Below are positions 24,683 to 34,236 of a stretch of DNA of 53,799 bases, one piece after another. Each line of letters starts with the position of its first letter. Position 1 is the stretch's first letter. The notes beneath the pieces are model-generated. The model was not told the DNA's origin and ran no database searches. It saw only the letters and a list, made by a program, of their open reading frames with translations. The stretch is taken from NCBI GenBank assembly GCA_964369235.1, contig CAYJEQ010000010.1, forward strand, positions 1 to 53,799, given 5' to 3'. The stretch comes from CAYJEQ01 sp964369235. GTDB lineage: Bacteria > Bacillota > Clostridia > Oscillospirales > Ruminococcaceae. A program made the translations under genes and the position numbers.

Positions 24683-25330
24683 ATGAAATACAGTTATTTT
24701 ATATTTGATTTAGATGGAACGCTGCTAAACACCTCTGATGGTATATTTACAGCCTTTGAGCTATTTATGAGGGCTAATAATATAGAAGTGCCCGACAAAC
24801 AGGGTATGAGAAAATTTATCGGGCCACAGATTGTAGATAGTTTTAGAGATGAGTTTGGATTTACTGATGAGGAACTTCCAGAGAAGATAATGGAATTTCG
24901 TGATATATATGAGGAAAATAACTGTACTATGAGAGCCTGTGTATATGAGGGTAATATAGAGTTATTAGATTATATTAAATCCACAGGTAAACCCTGTGCA
25001 GTGGCAACATTTAAGTATGAGCCACTGGCAGTGGAGGTGCTGGGGAAATTTGGTATAGGTGATTACTTTACAGCTGTGGGAGGTAGCCCAGCTGAGGGTG
25101 GCGCTACTAAGAAACAGCTTATAGAAAGTGCACTGGAAAAAATGGGCTGTACCGACAAATCTCAGGCTGTTATGATTGGTGATACCACTATGGACGGAAA
25201 AGGTGCTATGGAAGCAGGAGTAGACTTTATAGCTTGTGGATATGGCTTTGGTGAAATAGCTGACCTACAGGCTTGTAACCCAGTTATTATAGTGGATAGC
25301 CCACTGGAGATAATTGATTTTATAAAGTAA
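24683..25330 (+). CDS. HAD-family phosphatase, phosphoglycolate-phosphatase-like
   Basis: The 215-residue HAD hydrolase has motif I FDLDGTLLNT (nucleophile Asp9), a cap domain of the C1 helical type, motif II around VATFKYEP, Lys in motif III (GGATKKQ) and motif IV MIGDTTMDGKGA. It resembles the Gph/PpaX/5'-nucleotidase group that removes phosphate from phosphoglycolate, pyrophosphate or nucleotides; specificity is not readable. AAAGGG lies upstream of the ATG and the U32 gene ends 25 bases before, so the two are likely cotranscribed. Confidence 0.9.
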   Translation: MKYSYFIFDLDGTLLNTSDGIFTAFELFMRANNIEVPDKQGMRKFIGPQIVDSFRDEFGFTDEELPEKIMEFRDIYEENNCTMRACVYEGNIELLDYIKSTGKPCAVATFKYEPLAVEVLGKFGIGDYFTAVGGSPAEGGATKKQLIESALEKMGCTDKSQAVMIGDTTMDGKGAMEAGVDFIACGYGFGEIADLQACNPVIIVDSPLEIIDFIK

Positions 25331-25400
25331 ATCATTGTAAACCATAACATAAATACAAATATATATTTAAACAGGCTAATAGAAAGGCGTGGTTATAATT

Positions 25401-26390
25401 ATGAAAAAAGTATTAGTCCTAGGCACAGGTGGAACGATAGCTTCTGACAGCTCAGAAGAAGGACTACTGCCTACAGCCTCCTCCCCAGCTATACTAAATG
25501 CCCTACAGGGGTTAAAAGCCGACTTTCAGGTTGATTATAAAGATATACTTAATTTAGATAGTTCTAATATACAGGCTGAGGAATGGATAACTATTGCAGA
25601 TAGTATTAATGAGGCACTGCCAGTATATGATGGTGTAATAGTACTGCATGGTACCGATACAATGGCTTACTCTGCCTCTATGATTAGTTATATGTTAATA
25701 GGGGTTAATAAGCCTATAGTATTTACAGGCTCCCAAACACCTATGGGTATACTGCTAAGCGACGCACCACAAAATCTAGCACTGGCTTTCTCTGCTGTGG
25801 AACATGGGGTTAAAGGGGTAACAATCGCCTTTAATAACAAGTTAATACAGGGCACAAGAGGGGTAAAGGTTAGGACAAAGGGATTTAATGCCTTTGAGAG
25901 CATTAATGCGCCCTATCGTGGAGAGGTATTTGCAGATGGGCTAGAGGTATATAGCCATAGCTGTGGCTATGAGGATTTTATCTTTAGTAATAATATCTGT
26001 AATGATGTGTTTTTGTTAAAACTTATTCCAGGAACAAATCCTAGCATATTTGAGGCACTGCTGAATATGAATTATAAGGGTATAGTAATCGAAACCTTTG
26101 GTGCTGGTGGTATGCATTATCTTAGACGAGATTTATTATCTAGTATCACAAAGCTAATTGACCACAATATTGCAGTGGCAGTATGTAGCCAGTGTTTATA
26201 TGAGGAAAGCAATCTATCCATATATCAGGTTGGGAAAAAACTCCTAGCAACAGGGGTTATACCTACAGGGGATATGACCAGCGAAGCCATAGTAACAAAG
26301 CTTATGTGGGCACTGGGTAAAACTAGGGATCTAAAGGAAATCACCAGAATGTTTGGTGAGAATTATGCTGGAGAGATTACACTAAAGTAA
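25401..26390 (+). CDS. ansA: L-asparaginase, type I
   Basis: This 329-residue enzyme hydrolyses asparagine to aspartate and ammonia, probably in the cytosol as no signal peptide is present. The first catalytic threonine is in LGTGGTIASD (Thr12), and the second catalytic pair Thr85-Asp86 is in LHGTDTMAY. The NNKLIQGTRGVK segment carries the active-site lysine. The C-terminal domain is typical of AnsA. I chose ATG 25401, 13 bases after AAAGG; an in-frame GTG at 25389 touches the Shine-Dalgarno. Confidence 0.94.
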   Translation: MKKVLVLGTGGTIASDSSEEGLLPTASSPAILNALQGLKADFQVDYKDILNLDSSNIQAEEWITIADSINEALPVYDGVIVLHGTDTMAYSASMISYMLIGVNKPIVFTGSQTPMGILLSDAPQNLALAFSAVEHGVKGVTIAFNNKLIQGTRGVKVRTKGFNAFESINAPYRGEVFADGLEVYSHSCGYEDFIFSNNICNDVFLLKLIPGTNPSIFEALLNMNYKGIVIETFGAGGMHYLRRDLLSSITKLIDHNIAVAVCSQCLYEESNLSIYQVGKKLLATGVIPTGDMTSEAIVTKLMWALGKTRDLKEITRMFGENYAGEITLK

Positions 26391-26426
26391 AATCTTTGAT
26401 TTTACTTGATAGTAACAAAGATAAAA

Positions 26427-26455
26427 TTGACTAATTTGCATAAAAATGGTATAAT
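26427..26455 (+). promoter_or_regulatory. Promoter before the kinase-like gene
   Basis: TTGACT and TATAAT are separated by exactly 17 bases and lie about 35 bases before the gene. It is one of the best matches to a sigma-A promoter in the window. Confidence 0.8.
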
Positions 26456-26489
26456 TAAATCAGAAAATTTAGTGTAAGGGGGATTAGCT

Positions 26490-27089
26490 ATGATTATAAC
26501 TATTGGTAGACAGTTTGGCAGTGGTGGTAATGAGGTAGCAAGAAAACTTTCTGAGAAATTGGGGTATCATTACTATGATAAGGATATAGTTTCACAGATA
26601 GCAAAGGAAAGTGGACTACATCCCAAGTTTATCGAGAAATTCAGCGAAGAGTATATTACAAGGGTGTACCCATATACATTTATAAGGGCTTTTGATAGTT
26701 ATCAGCAAAATCCTTATGAGCAGGTACAGATTGCACAACATCAGGTAATAAAGGCATTAGCTGGGGATAAGAAGGCTATATTTGTAGGTAGAGGGGCAGA
26801 TTATATACTAAGAGATGAGAAAATTCTTAAGGTGTTTATCTACTCTAGCGATATGGATAAGCGAATTGAGCGTTGTTACTACAAAGACCCATCTGACAAG
26901 GAAAAAAGCCCTAAAGAGATGGAAAAATCCATTATTCAGGTAGATAAATCAAGAAGCAAATACTACGAGCAGTTTACAGGCAAAAAATGGGGCGACATGG
27001 ACAGCTATAATCTATGTATAGATACAGCTATACTAGGTGTAGATGGAGCAGTTTCAGTAATTGAAGCCTATGTAAATTCAGTTAAATAA
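26490..27089 (+). CDS. Cytidylate-kinase-like protein
   Basis: The 199-residue protein belongs to the cytidylate kinase-like family (PF13189 type). The P-loop variant GRQFGSGGNEVARKL (residues 6-20), YYDKDI for nucleotide-monophosphate contact and a lid with RSKYYEQFTGKKWGD (about 150-165) are visible. Members differ from CMK by lacking the classical GKST end of the P-loop and their substrate is unknown. AAGGGGG lies before the ATG and the gene has its own strong promoter. A terminator hairpin follows. Confidence 0.9.
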   Translation: MIITIGRQFGSGGNEVARKLSEKLGYHYYDKDIVSQIAKESGLHPKFIEKFSEEYITRVYPYTFIRAFDSYQQNPYEQVQIAQHQVIKALAGDKKAIFVGRGADYILRDEKILKVFIYSSDMDKRIERCYYKDPSDKEKSPKEMEKSIIQVDKSRSKYYEQFTGKKWGDMDSYNLCIDTAILGVDGAVSVIEAYVNSVK

Positions 27090-27106
27090 TCTAGTAGATA
27101 AAATTT

Positions 27107-27140
27107 ACAAGGTAGCCTGGTAGGGTTACCTTGTATTTGT
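27107..27140 (+). terminator. Terminator after the kinase-like gene
   Basis: ACAAGGTAGCC and GGTTACCTTGT pair over 11 bp (one G-U) around TGGTAG and are followed by ATTTGTAT. The T content is modest, so some read-through into the next small genes is possible. Confidence 0.6.
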
Positions 27141-27178
27141 ATAGCTTAGTAGCAGTACAGAGAAAGGCAGACTATCTA

Positions 27179-27520
27179 ATGAAGCAGAAGTTTAAATATC
27201 TTTACTTTACCCTAACACCTTTTGTGTTTATACTAGCCTTTATGTTAAAGGCTGGGTTTATCCAGTGGCAGTATGTAGGTGAGGTTTATATGCCTTTAAT
27301 TGGTATAGCTATAGTCTTTATAATGCTAGATAGGATATATTCAGGAATATGCTCATTAGTAATGGCACAGCTTGGGCTAGTATATCAGTATATGGCATGG
27401 AGTAATAGTGGTAATACCTTAGAGCAAACAGAAATGGTGAATACTCTGATAATACTTGTAGGTTTAGTGGTAGGGATAATATATGATTTACATATACTTA
27501 ATAGGAAAAGTAATAGTTAA
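27179..27520 (+). CDS. Small integral membrane protein, unknown
   Basis: I recognise no family. The 113-residue protein has a basic start (MKQKFKYLY) and about four hydrophobic spans: roughly residues 8-25, 35-52, 56-75 and 88-106, ending in HILNRKSNS. There is no charged motif inside the spans that would hint at transport. The ATG at 27179 has AAAGG 11 bases upstream; the frame is open further upstream without a ribosome-binding site. It is followed after 21 bases by a zinc-ribbon protein and probably shares its transcript. Confidence 0.7.
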   Translation: MKQKFKYLYFTLTPFVFILAFMLKAGFIQWQYVGEVYMPLIGIAIVFIMLDRIYSGICSLVMAQLGLVYQYMAWSNSGNTLEQTEMVNTLIILVGLVVGIIYDLHILNRKSNS

Positions 27521-27541
27521 GGATAAGAAAGGGGTGTAGCT

Positions 27542-27808
27542 ATGGCTAATTTTAAATGTTTAAGATGTAATGAACCTATGGAAAATATGGGAATAAGCCA
27601 GTTTCAGCTAGGCAAAACAGGTTGGATATTAGGAGACTGGTCTAATCTGCTGTCAGGGGCAATGGAGCTTGCAGTATATAGCTGTCCTAATTGTAAGAAG
27701 GTGGAATTTTTCCTACCTGAGGTGGAGGAGTTAGCCGAAGATAGAACTTTCGATAGATATAAGAATGTCTACGAGGATGACACCAAAGAACCAATACTTC
27801 CACTATAA
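27542..27808 (+). CDS. Small zinc-ribbon protein
   Basis: The 88-residue protein begins FKCLRCNEPM and has a second knuckle CPNCKK at about 47-52, together a four-Cys zinc ribbon. The linker FQLGKTGWILGDWSNLLSGAMELAVYSC resembles many small nucleic-acid or membrane-associated zinc-ribbon proteins of Firmicutes without known function. The C-terminal third is acidic. AAAGGGG precedes the ATG. It is the last plus-strand gene before a terminator and the convergent surface-protein gene. Confidence 0.78.
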   Translation: MANFKCLRCNEPMENMGISQFQLGKTGWILGDWSNLLSGAMELAVYSCPNCKKVEFFLPEVEELAEDRTFDRYKNVYEDDTKEPILPL

Positions 27809-27833
27809 ATATATAAGTGTTTTCAAGATAGCA

Positions 27834-27878
27834 AAAGGCTGTTTAAGTAGAGTGTAAAACTCAGCTTAAACAGCCTTT
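27834..27878. terminator. Bidirectional terminator
   Basis: AAAGGCTGTTTAAG and CTTAAACAGCCTTT form a perfect 14-bp stem with a 17-base loop between two convergent genes. Read on the minus strand the stem is followed by TTGC, and on the plus strand by ATGTTATAT. Confidence 0.75.
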
Positions 27879-27894
27879 ATGTTATATGGGTTAT

Positions 27895-27918
27895 TTACCA
27901 AATGTTGGGGTAAAATTA
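27895..27918 (-). repeat. 24-base dispersed repeat, copy 2
   Basis: The reverse complement of this segment matches 856-879 at 23 of 24 positions. It lies between the bidirectional terminator and the end of the surface-protein gene. Confidence 0.5.
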
Positions 27919-27948
27919 TATGTTACATTACCTTAAATAAACGCTAGA

Positions 27949-30900
27949 TTAGTCTAGGTGCTTCTCAAATTCTGCTATGGACTTTCTCTGTTTACCCATG
28001 CTTATAGAGATAAAGGCAGCAATAGCAAACTGTACTAAGGCAAAGCCTACAAAGAATATAGTGTACTCGTTAAATATATCCATATCAGCACTGAAATCCT
28101 CAACAACTAATAGGAAGATAATATTTAAAACAGCTACAACTATCATAGACCAACGAGGGATGTTAAGTTTTTCCTTAACTAGCTCCTCGTAAGCAAATAG
28201 ACTTTCCATTGTAGGGTGGTCTAGATAAGCATTACCTAGTTTTTTACGGTATTGGTAGCGCATGGTTAACATTAATGCACATAGAGTAATGGTTAAATTA
28301 AATATACTCCAAATGATAGTTGTGGACACTAAAATAAATTCTTTCATTGCCAGTGGTACACCACTTTCAACTATAATTTCTGTACCGTATATTGTACGGT
28401 CATATTTAAGCTCCATAGGATAGCTACCATCAGCAAAATCTTCAAAGAAATTAGGTCTAAAGACAATAGCACCAGCTACAGTTACCTGAAAATCATCGGT
28501 AGACAGCAATATACCGTCTAGGGTGATTTCATCAGGAACCATGCCTTCTAAGCCGCTTGGTGCAGGAATAAGAGGGTTATTAGGATCTAATGAGAAGAAT
28601 CCATCTCCATATTTTAGATAGATGTACTCATCTAGATTATCTAAATCACCTTCTGTTTCAGAGCCATCATCTGAATTATCTTCATCTGTTAACTGATTAT
28701 CTTCAGTGCCCTCAGAACCTTCAGAATTCTCAGAGCCTTGGGATTCACCAGATTCATTAGCACTACCCTCATTTCCCTGAGCTCCACCCTCACTAGGGCT
28801 TGTAGGCACTATAGGGGCAGAAGGTACTGGTGTAATACCAGCTGGTGGTGTAGCAGACGGGCTAGGAGATGGAGAAACACTTTCAGCGGGAGTTTCCTCG
28901 GTAGTATCTTCAGTATCATCACCTTCACGGATATCATCATCACTACCGCCACCTCCGCTAGGATAGGTTATTCTAGTAAACTTTGGATATAGTGTGATGT
29001 CTTCGCTAATAGCAGTGTTAAAATCAAATACCACAGTTAGTCCCACATCGCTATACCACCCATCAAATCTATAACCTGTAGCAGTGGTAGGGTTGGAGGT
29101 AGGCTGGATTACCTTTTCCCCATCTTTTACTCTACTTGTGGCAAATATCTCATCAGAGCTACTACCTAGAGCATCTTCAAATATTACAGTATGGTACACC
29201 TGTAGATTTGCTGTAATTTCAACAGTGCCCTCAGGCATTGTAAATGTTGTATTAGAGTTAGTTACATCAGCAAAGAAACTATCCTCTACAGGGTTACCAT
29301 CAATAGTGGCTGTCCAACCAATAAAATCAGGCTGAACACCTGCATCAATAGTAACTGTACTGCCAGTTAGATAATCTCCTGCACCAGTATCAGCAGCTAA
29401 ACTACCGTTAACATACACTGGGAATCTTCCTACAGGAAGTACTGTAATAGTGATAGAGGTAGAAACAATACCTCCATTTCCATCGGTAATACTAATATCT
29501 AGCTCCCCATTGTTACCAGCCGGTAAAGCCTGAATTGCAGCTAGGTTAGCATCATCAATTACTATGTCCTCAATAACTGTTCCTGTGTATATTTCATAGG
29601 CTTTGATATTTGCCCATTTGATAATCTGCTCCTTTGTTAGGGTAGCAGCATCAGAATGAGATACAGAAATATCATTTGCTTCTATTCTACCAATTCGGTC
29701 AATCTTAAATACAGGATACATATCAGATTTAGTGTAAACAATAGAGCTAGTATCATAGTCTGTATATGTGGTTTCACCTAATTTTCTCTGTTGCCAATGG
29801 GAGAATAGATATCCATCTGGAGATAGTAGTTCTGGAGGTGCACTAGGCGCTAGTGTGCCTTGATATTTAACAGGATCAGTAGTATTAAACTCTAAAATCT
29901 CTGTAGGCTCCACAGAGCCACTAAACCAAGTACCTGTAATAGTAGACTGGGTATTGGTGCTGTGGAAGGTCAGATAAGGCTGTTCATATACTGCATAGGT
30001 CATAGTTAGAGCAGTGTCGCCACCTGCTGATAATACATCTTCACCAAAGAAGTTAACAGCATTTACCGAGGCATTTAGATACTGAGGGCTATCAGTGTCA
30101 ATAATAGTTTCCTTTACACCTGTAAATGTAGCAGTAAAGCTTTTATCATCTAGAGGATCTGTGGTAATAGTAGCAGTTATATACTCCTGACCATCTTCTA
30201 TAACAAACTGGTCTGAAGAAGAAAAGTCACCAGTACCCACTAGGGTAATATCAATGCTTACATCTTCTCCTAATGGAATATTAGTTGTAGCACTGGTGGT
30301 AGTTATAATAGGTTGTTGGTATAAACCTAGGTTTATATTGTTATTATCAATTTCTGTTTGGGTAAGATTTTGTGGATTGTCTGCTGTGGATATTACAGGA
30401 TTAACCCCATGTATATCTGCATAGAAGTTAAGTCCCTGTGTTTGACTATTAAACTGTCTAGGGAAATTATTATCTTGGTTAGAGGTGCTGTCCATTGGTA
30501 GGGTAGTTATGCGATAGTCATCCCATAGATTATTAGCCTTTAGATCAAGGGTAATATTATATGGAACACGAATATCCGGAGTAACTGCATTACCTACTGG
30601 CTGTACAGCCATCGTATATCTACCATTTGATGTATTGTAGGTAATGGGGTATGTATCCCCTGTAACAGGGTTTACAAACTGGCTTACAGCAGTAGATAGA
30701 TACTCACTTGAATTATTAATCCCATCAGGATCAGTTGCAAGAGCATCTAGGAATATTCTACCTGCAATCTCATACCAATTAAAGGTGAATATATCATTGC
30801 GCATGTCGGATTTTTCTACAATAGCCCCTGTGCCGTTATTTGTATATTTTGACATTGCAATTACAGTAGCTGTAGCACCATCATCAGCAGAATATACACT

Positions 30901-33016
30901 TTCTTCGGTGGCTTTTACAGATAGTTCTATATAGTTGTCACTAGTGGTAGTTAGTCCATTAGACTTAATTAGTATGTATCTTGCCTGTGTAGCATCACTA
31001 GTTATATCACTAGGGCTGTAGGTAGGAGCTGCTTGACCAGCTTCATAGGAGGCGTTTGTAAGGTAGATGATTTCATTAGTAGCACTATCCCAAGAAGTAG
31101 GAAGTTTAACAGCATCATTACCTGTTAAAGCCATTGATAAAGTGCTACTATCACTGTTTTGTGGAAGCTGTATTAAAAGATTGTAGTCACTATAATTATT
31201 AGTAGATATACTAGGCTCTACACCTATGACTAGATCATCATGTTCATTAGCCTTAAAGTCAATACCTTCATATACTAGCTCAGGAGCGCCATTTATGTAT
31301 TTACCTGGTATAACTGACACATGATCATCAAGGGAGATTTCTACATAAACTGTATCAGTTACCTCAACCTCTAATAGGCGCTTATCAAGAGTAAGACCAG
31401 TATGTGTAGTTAGACCTAGATTGTCGGCTATAACATCTGTAAACAATATATCATCAAGATCACGGATAAACCTTACATATCGGTTGTTTTCCATTGGGAT
31501 TAATAATACTGGAGCCACATCAATATAACCTTCGGTAAATAGTTCATAATTATCATTTCCCCCTAGGGAAGTAGTCATAAAATTACTAGCAGTTATAGAT
31601 AGAACAGAGCCACCATCTTCTATTATTGGAATGCCTGATATATCCACCTGAATCCAGGTATCTTCGCCAATTTCTCTAACGGTAATTCCACTGTCACTGC
31701 CTACATATCTAAAGTAGTCCTTGTTTAATTTAAAGTACAGGGCAGAGCCAGCAGGATAGCTGTAAAAAGGCTCACTAGCAGACTCATGGGCAATAGCTTG
31801 TCTAATAATAGGTAAACCAATCTCAATATTACCTGTTAATAGGCTTGATTGGTTGGCTGTATGATATAAGGTAAGTGGCAGGGAAAATATGTCACGGGAA
31901 AGAGTACAATGCACATCATATTTGAAAGTATCAGAACCAATAAGTGTAGTGTCAAAACCTCCACTTACGGTAAGAGTTATATCTTGACTATCAAAAAGAT
32001 CTATGCCACTTGGTGTATTTCTGTCTTTTGTATAATCAAGAGATATAATATTTACAGGGGTATTAGCTGCTGCATATAGTGTTAGCTGTGGAATATTAAA
32101 CTGTAAAGACTTAAGATACTCGTTATTTGCCAGATTAAGGCTGTGGATACTGTCGGTGCTGTCCAGTATTACCTCTTGTTCTGTAGAGTTTAAAGAGGTA
32201 GTGTAAATAGCAGTAACATCACCTACTATATCATAAGCAGGATTATCTATAATAAAGGTAAATTCATCATGGATTAGCTCAGTATGGATAATATTCCCAG
32301 TGGTAAACTCCAGCAGTAAATCATTATAAACAATAGAATCCTCTGGAGTATTAGCTGACAGTGCAACTATAACCTGATTTTTTAGTAGGGTGTTGGTACC
32401 ATTTATAAGATTAAGATCAGGGTTAGTAGTTAGGGTAAACTGTAGATTTTCTGCTGTACCAGCTATGGTGCTAGGTAGGTGTAGTTTATTTGCTGACGGA
32501 CCCTCGGAAACCTCAGCACTTGGAGAAACCACAGGACTAGGGGAAACCACAGGACTAGGGGAAACCACAGNNNNNNNNNNNNNNNNNNNNNNNNNNNNNN
32601 NNNNNNNNNNNNNNNNNNNNNNNNNNNNNNNNNNNNNNNNNNNNNNNNNNNNNNNNNNNNNNNNNNNNNNCAGGACTAGGGGAAACCACAGGACTAGGGG
32701 AAACCACAGGACTAGGGGAAACCACAGGACTAGGGGAAATCTCAGCACTTGGGGATACCACAGGACTTGGGGATACCACAGGACTTGGGGAAATCTCAGC
32801 ACTTGGGGATACCACAGGGCTTGGAGATACCTCAGGACTAGGGGAAACCTCAGGACCCTCGGAAACCACAGGACTAGGGGAAATCTCAGGAGCCTCAGTA
32901 GTTATTTCTGAAATAATAGGGGTTTCTGTAGGTGTTTCAGCCCAGATTGTACTGGGGAAAAGCTGTAAAGTTATAGTAACCATTAATAAAAATGACATGA
33001 TTCTTTTAAAATTCAT
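27949..33016 (-). CDS. Large secreted or surface-anchored repeat protein (assembly gap inside)
   Basis: The N-terminus has a signal peptide (basic NFKR, hydrophobic core, cleavage after STIWA) and then a Pro/Ser/Val tract of VVSPSP units. A gap of 100 N interrupts the tract and shifts the frame by one, but the true gap is probably a multiple of three. About 1,450 residues follow that look like beta-rich extracellular modules with no firm family call. Near 28980-29200 one InlB B/Flg_new-type repeat is recognisable by YRFDGWYSD. An acidic Ser/Glu/Gly linker (about 28650-28920) precedes about three membrane spans (around 28260-28350, 28100-28160 and 28000-28060) and a charged cytosolic tail ending FEKHLD. 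There is no LPXTG motif. It is likely an adhesin-like or cell-envelope protein; partners unknown. Confidence 0.82.
32527..32887 (-). repeat. 18-bp tandem repeat tract coding for VVSPSP
   Basis: Units are 18 bases (6 codons, plus-strand form GGACTAGGGGAAACCACA) with variants coding AEISPS or VSEGPE. Two near-identical copies abut the gap on one side and at least three on the other; variants continue to about 32887. The tract is likely variable in copy number. Confidence 0.9.
32571..32670. other. Assembly gap of 100 N
   Basis: Exactly 100 N within identical 18-bp repeats, so the length is a placeholder. From the phase of the flanking copies, an uninterrupted array would give a true gap of 87 + 18k bases, which restores one reading frame. 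Confidence 0.95.
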
Positions 33017-33190
33017 ATTAGATTATCCTTCCTTGACTATATCTATAGGGTGTTTTATGTAAAATTAAAGTTATGCTGTGAATTAAGATTGGCTTAGTAT
33101 ACTAAAATAGTAGATAAACTAAACAAACAATCCATATTGCATTATTAGTTCATATGATACCACAATTTGAGGCTTTTGTAAATAAAACAT

Positions 33191-33210
33191 ATATTACACA
33201 TATGTAATAT
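33191..33210. promoter_or_regulatory. Palindrome in the divergent promoter region
   Basis: ATATTACA-CATA-TGTAATAT is a near-perfect palindrome in the 386-base spacer between the surface protein gene and the M55 peptidase gene. It could be an operator for a dimeric regulator. The rest of this spacer is AT-rich with the promoter at 33308-33336 and another TTGACA at 33229. Confidence 0.4.
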
Positions 33211-33307
33211 AATGTAAAATAGTAAAAATTGACATAAAAATACAATATTTATTATGCTGGATAGGCAAATTAACTTTTTTTAGAGAATTATGGCACAAAT
33301 GAAAGTT

Positions 33308-33336
33308 TTGACAAATTAAATCAAAAAGTGTAAACT
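33308..33336 (+). promoter_or_regulatory. Promoter before the M55 peptidase gene
   Basis: A perfect TTGACA is followed after 17 bases by TAAACT, about 67 bases before the gene. A second TTGACA at 33229 has only a weak -10 (TTATGC). Confidence 0.6.
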
Positions 33337-33402
33337 AAATTCTAGATTAAAACTGTAAAATTTAGATAGAATATTTAATTTATAAGAAAGGAAATAAACT
33401 CA

Positions 33403-34215
33403 ATGAAAATTTTTATAAGTGCTGATATAGAAGGCTGTGGTGGAGTAACCTTTAAAGAGGAAACAAGAATAAGCGAAGCTGTCTATAAAGCTGCTGCCCA
33501 GCAGATGACGAGAGAGGTTGTAGCAGCCTGTGAAAGTGCCATAGCAGCAGGTGCCACAGAGATTGTAGTAAAAGATGGACATGGCAATGGTGGGAATATA
33601 GATATAGCCCAGTTACCAGAGGCAGTAACACTGATAAGAGGTAGAAGTGGACATCCTACTAATATGATGTTTGGTTTAGATAGTAGTTTTGACGGGGTTA
33701 TGTATATTGGTTATCATGGTGGTGCAGGAAATCCAGCCAGTCCCCTAAGCCATACATCTACAGGTGCCTCTAATATAATTATGTTAAATGGCAAGGCTAT
33801 GAGTGAGTTTGTAATGAATAGTTACACAGCTGCAATGTATGATGTACCAGTAATATTTATATCTGGAGATGAGGCAATATGTAGGGAAGCAGAGTATGTA
33901 ATACCAAATATTAAAACAGTGGCAACAAAAAAAGGTTTTGGTGAGGCATGTATCTGCACTAATCCTAAAACAATAATAGAAAGTATAAAATCTCAGGTAG
34001 CTAAAGCTATAGAAGATAATAAATCCTCTAATAAAACTGCATGTAAACTAGAGTTACCAGAGGAATTTGTATATGAGGTAAATTACAAAGACATGGCAAA
34101 AGCCTTTAGAATGTCTTTTTACCCAAATGTAGTACAGTTATCACCGAGAATTAATTCCCTAAGAGCAAAAAGCTGGATGGAAGTGTTAATAGCACATTCC
34201 TTTATGGTGTATTAA
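33403..34215 (+). CDS. M55-family D-aminopeptidase (DppA-like)
   Basis: This zinc aminopeptidase family acts on D-amino-acid-containing peptides, such as wall-derived D-Ala-D-Ala, and forms decameric rings. The 270 residues show ligands Asp8 and Glu10 in SADIEGCGG, His60 in KDGHGNGG and His105 in YIGYHGGAG, as in Bacillus DppA; the later SGDEAICREAE holds a further acidic ligand. The ATG has AAAGGA 10 bases upstream. Two hydrolases follow closely, and an opp transporter comes next, suggesting a peptide-scavenging unit. Unlike Bacillus, the transporter genes come after a terminator and a separate promoter. Confidence 0.92.
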   Translation: MKIFISADIEGCGGVTFKEETRISEAVYKAAAQQMTREVVAACESAIAAGATEIVVKDGHGNGGNIDIAQLPEAVTLIRGRSGHPTNMMFGLDSSFDGVMYIGYHGGAGNPASPLSHTSTGASNIIMLNGKAMSEFVMNSYTAAMYDVPVIFISGDEAICREAEYVIPNIKTVATKKGFGEACICTNPKTIIESIKSQVAKAIEDNKSSNKTACKLELPEEFVYEVNYKDMAKAFRMSFYPNVVQLSPRINSLRAKSWMEVLIAHSFMVY

Positions 34216-34236
34216 AAAGAAAGGAATATTATTAAC

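Noticed and set aside
32527..32887. CRISPR-like repetition
   Set aside because: Units are 18 bases, in frame and without spacers; it is a coding repeat.
32390..32911. Plus-strand frame through the repeat tract (RTRGNH-type repeats)
   Set aside because: It arises from translating the 18-bp repeat on the wrong strand; the minus frame has signal peptide, start site and long continuation.
32555..33016. A separate 153-residue gene upstream of the large protein
   Set aside because: Its frame ends only because the N placeholder is not a multiple of three; it is the N-terminus of the large surface protein.
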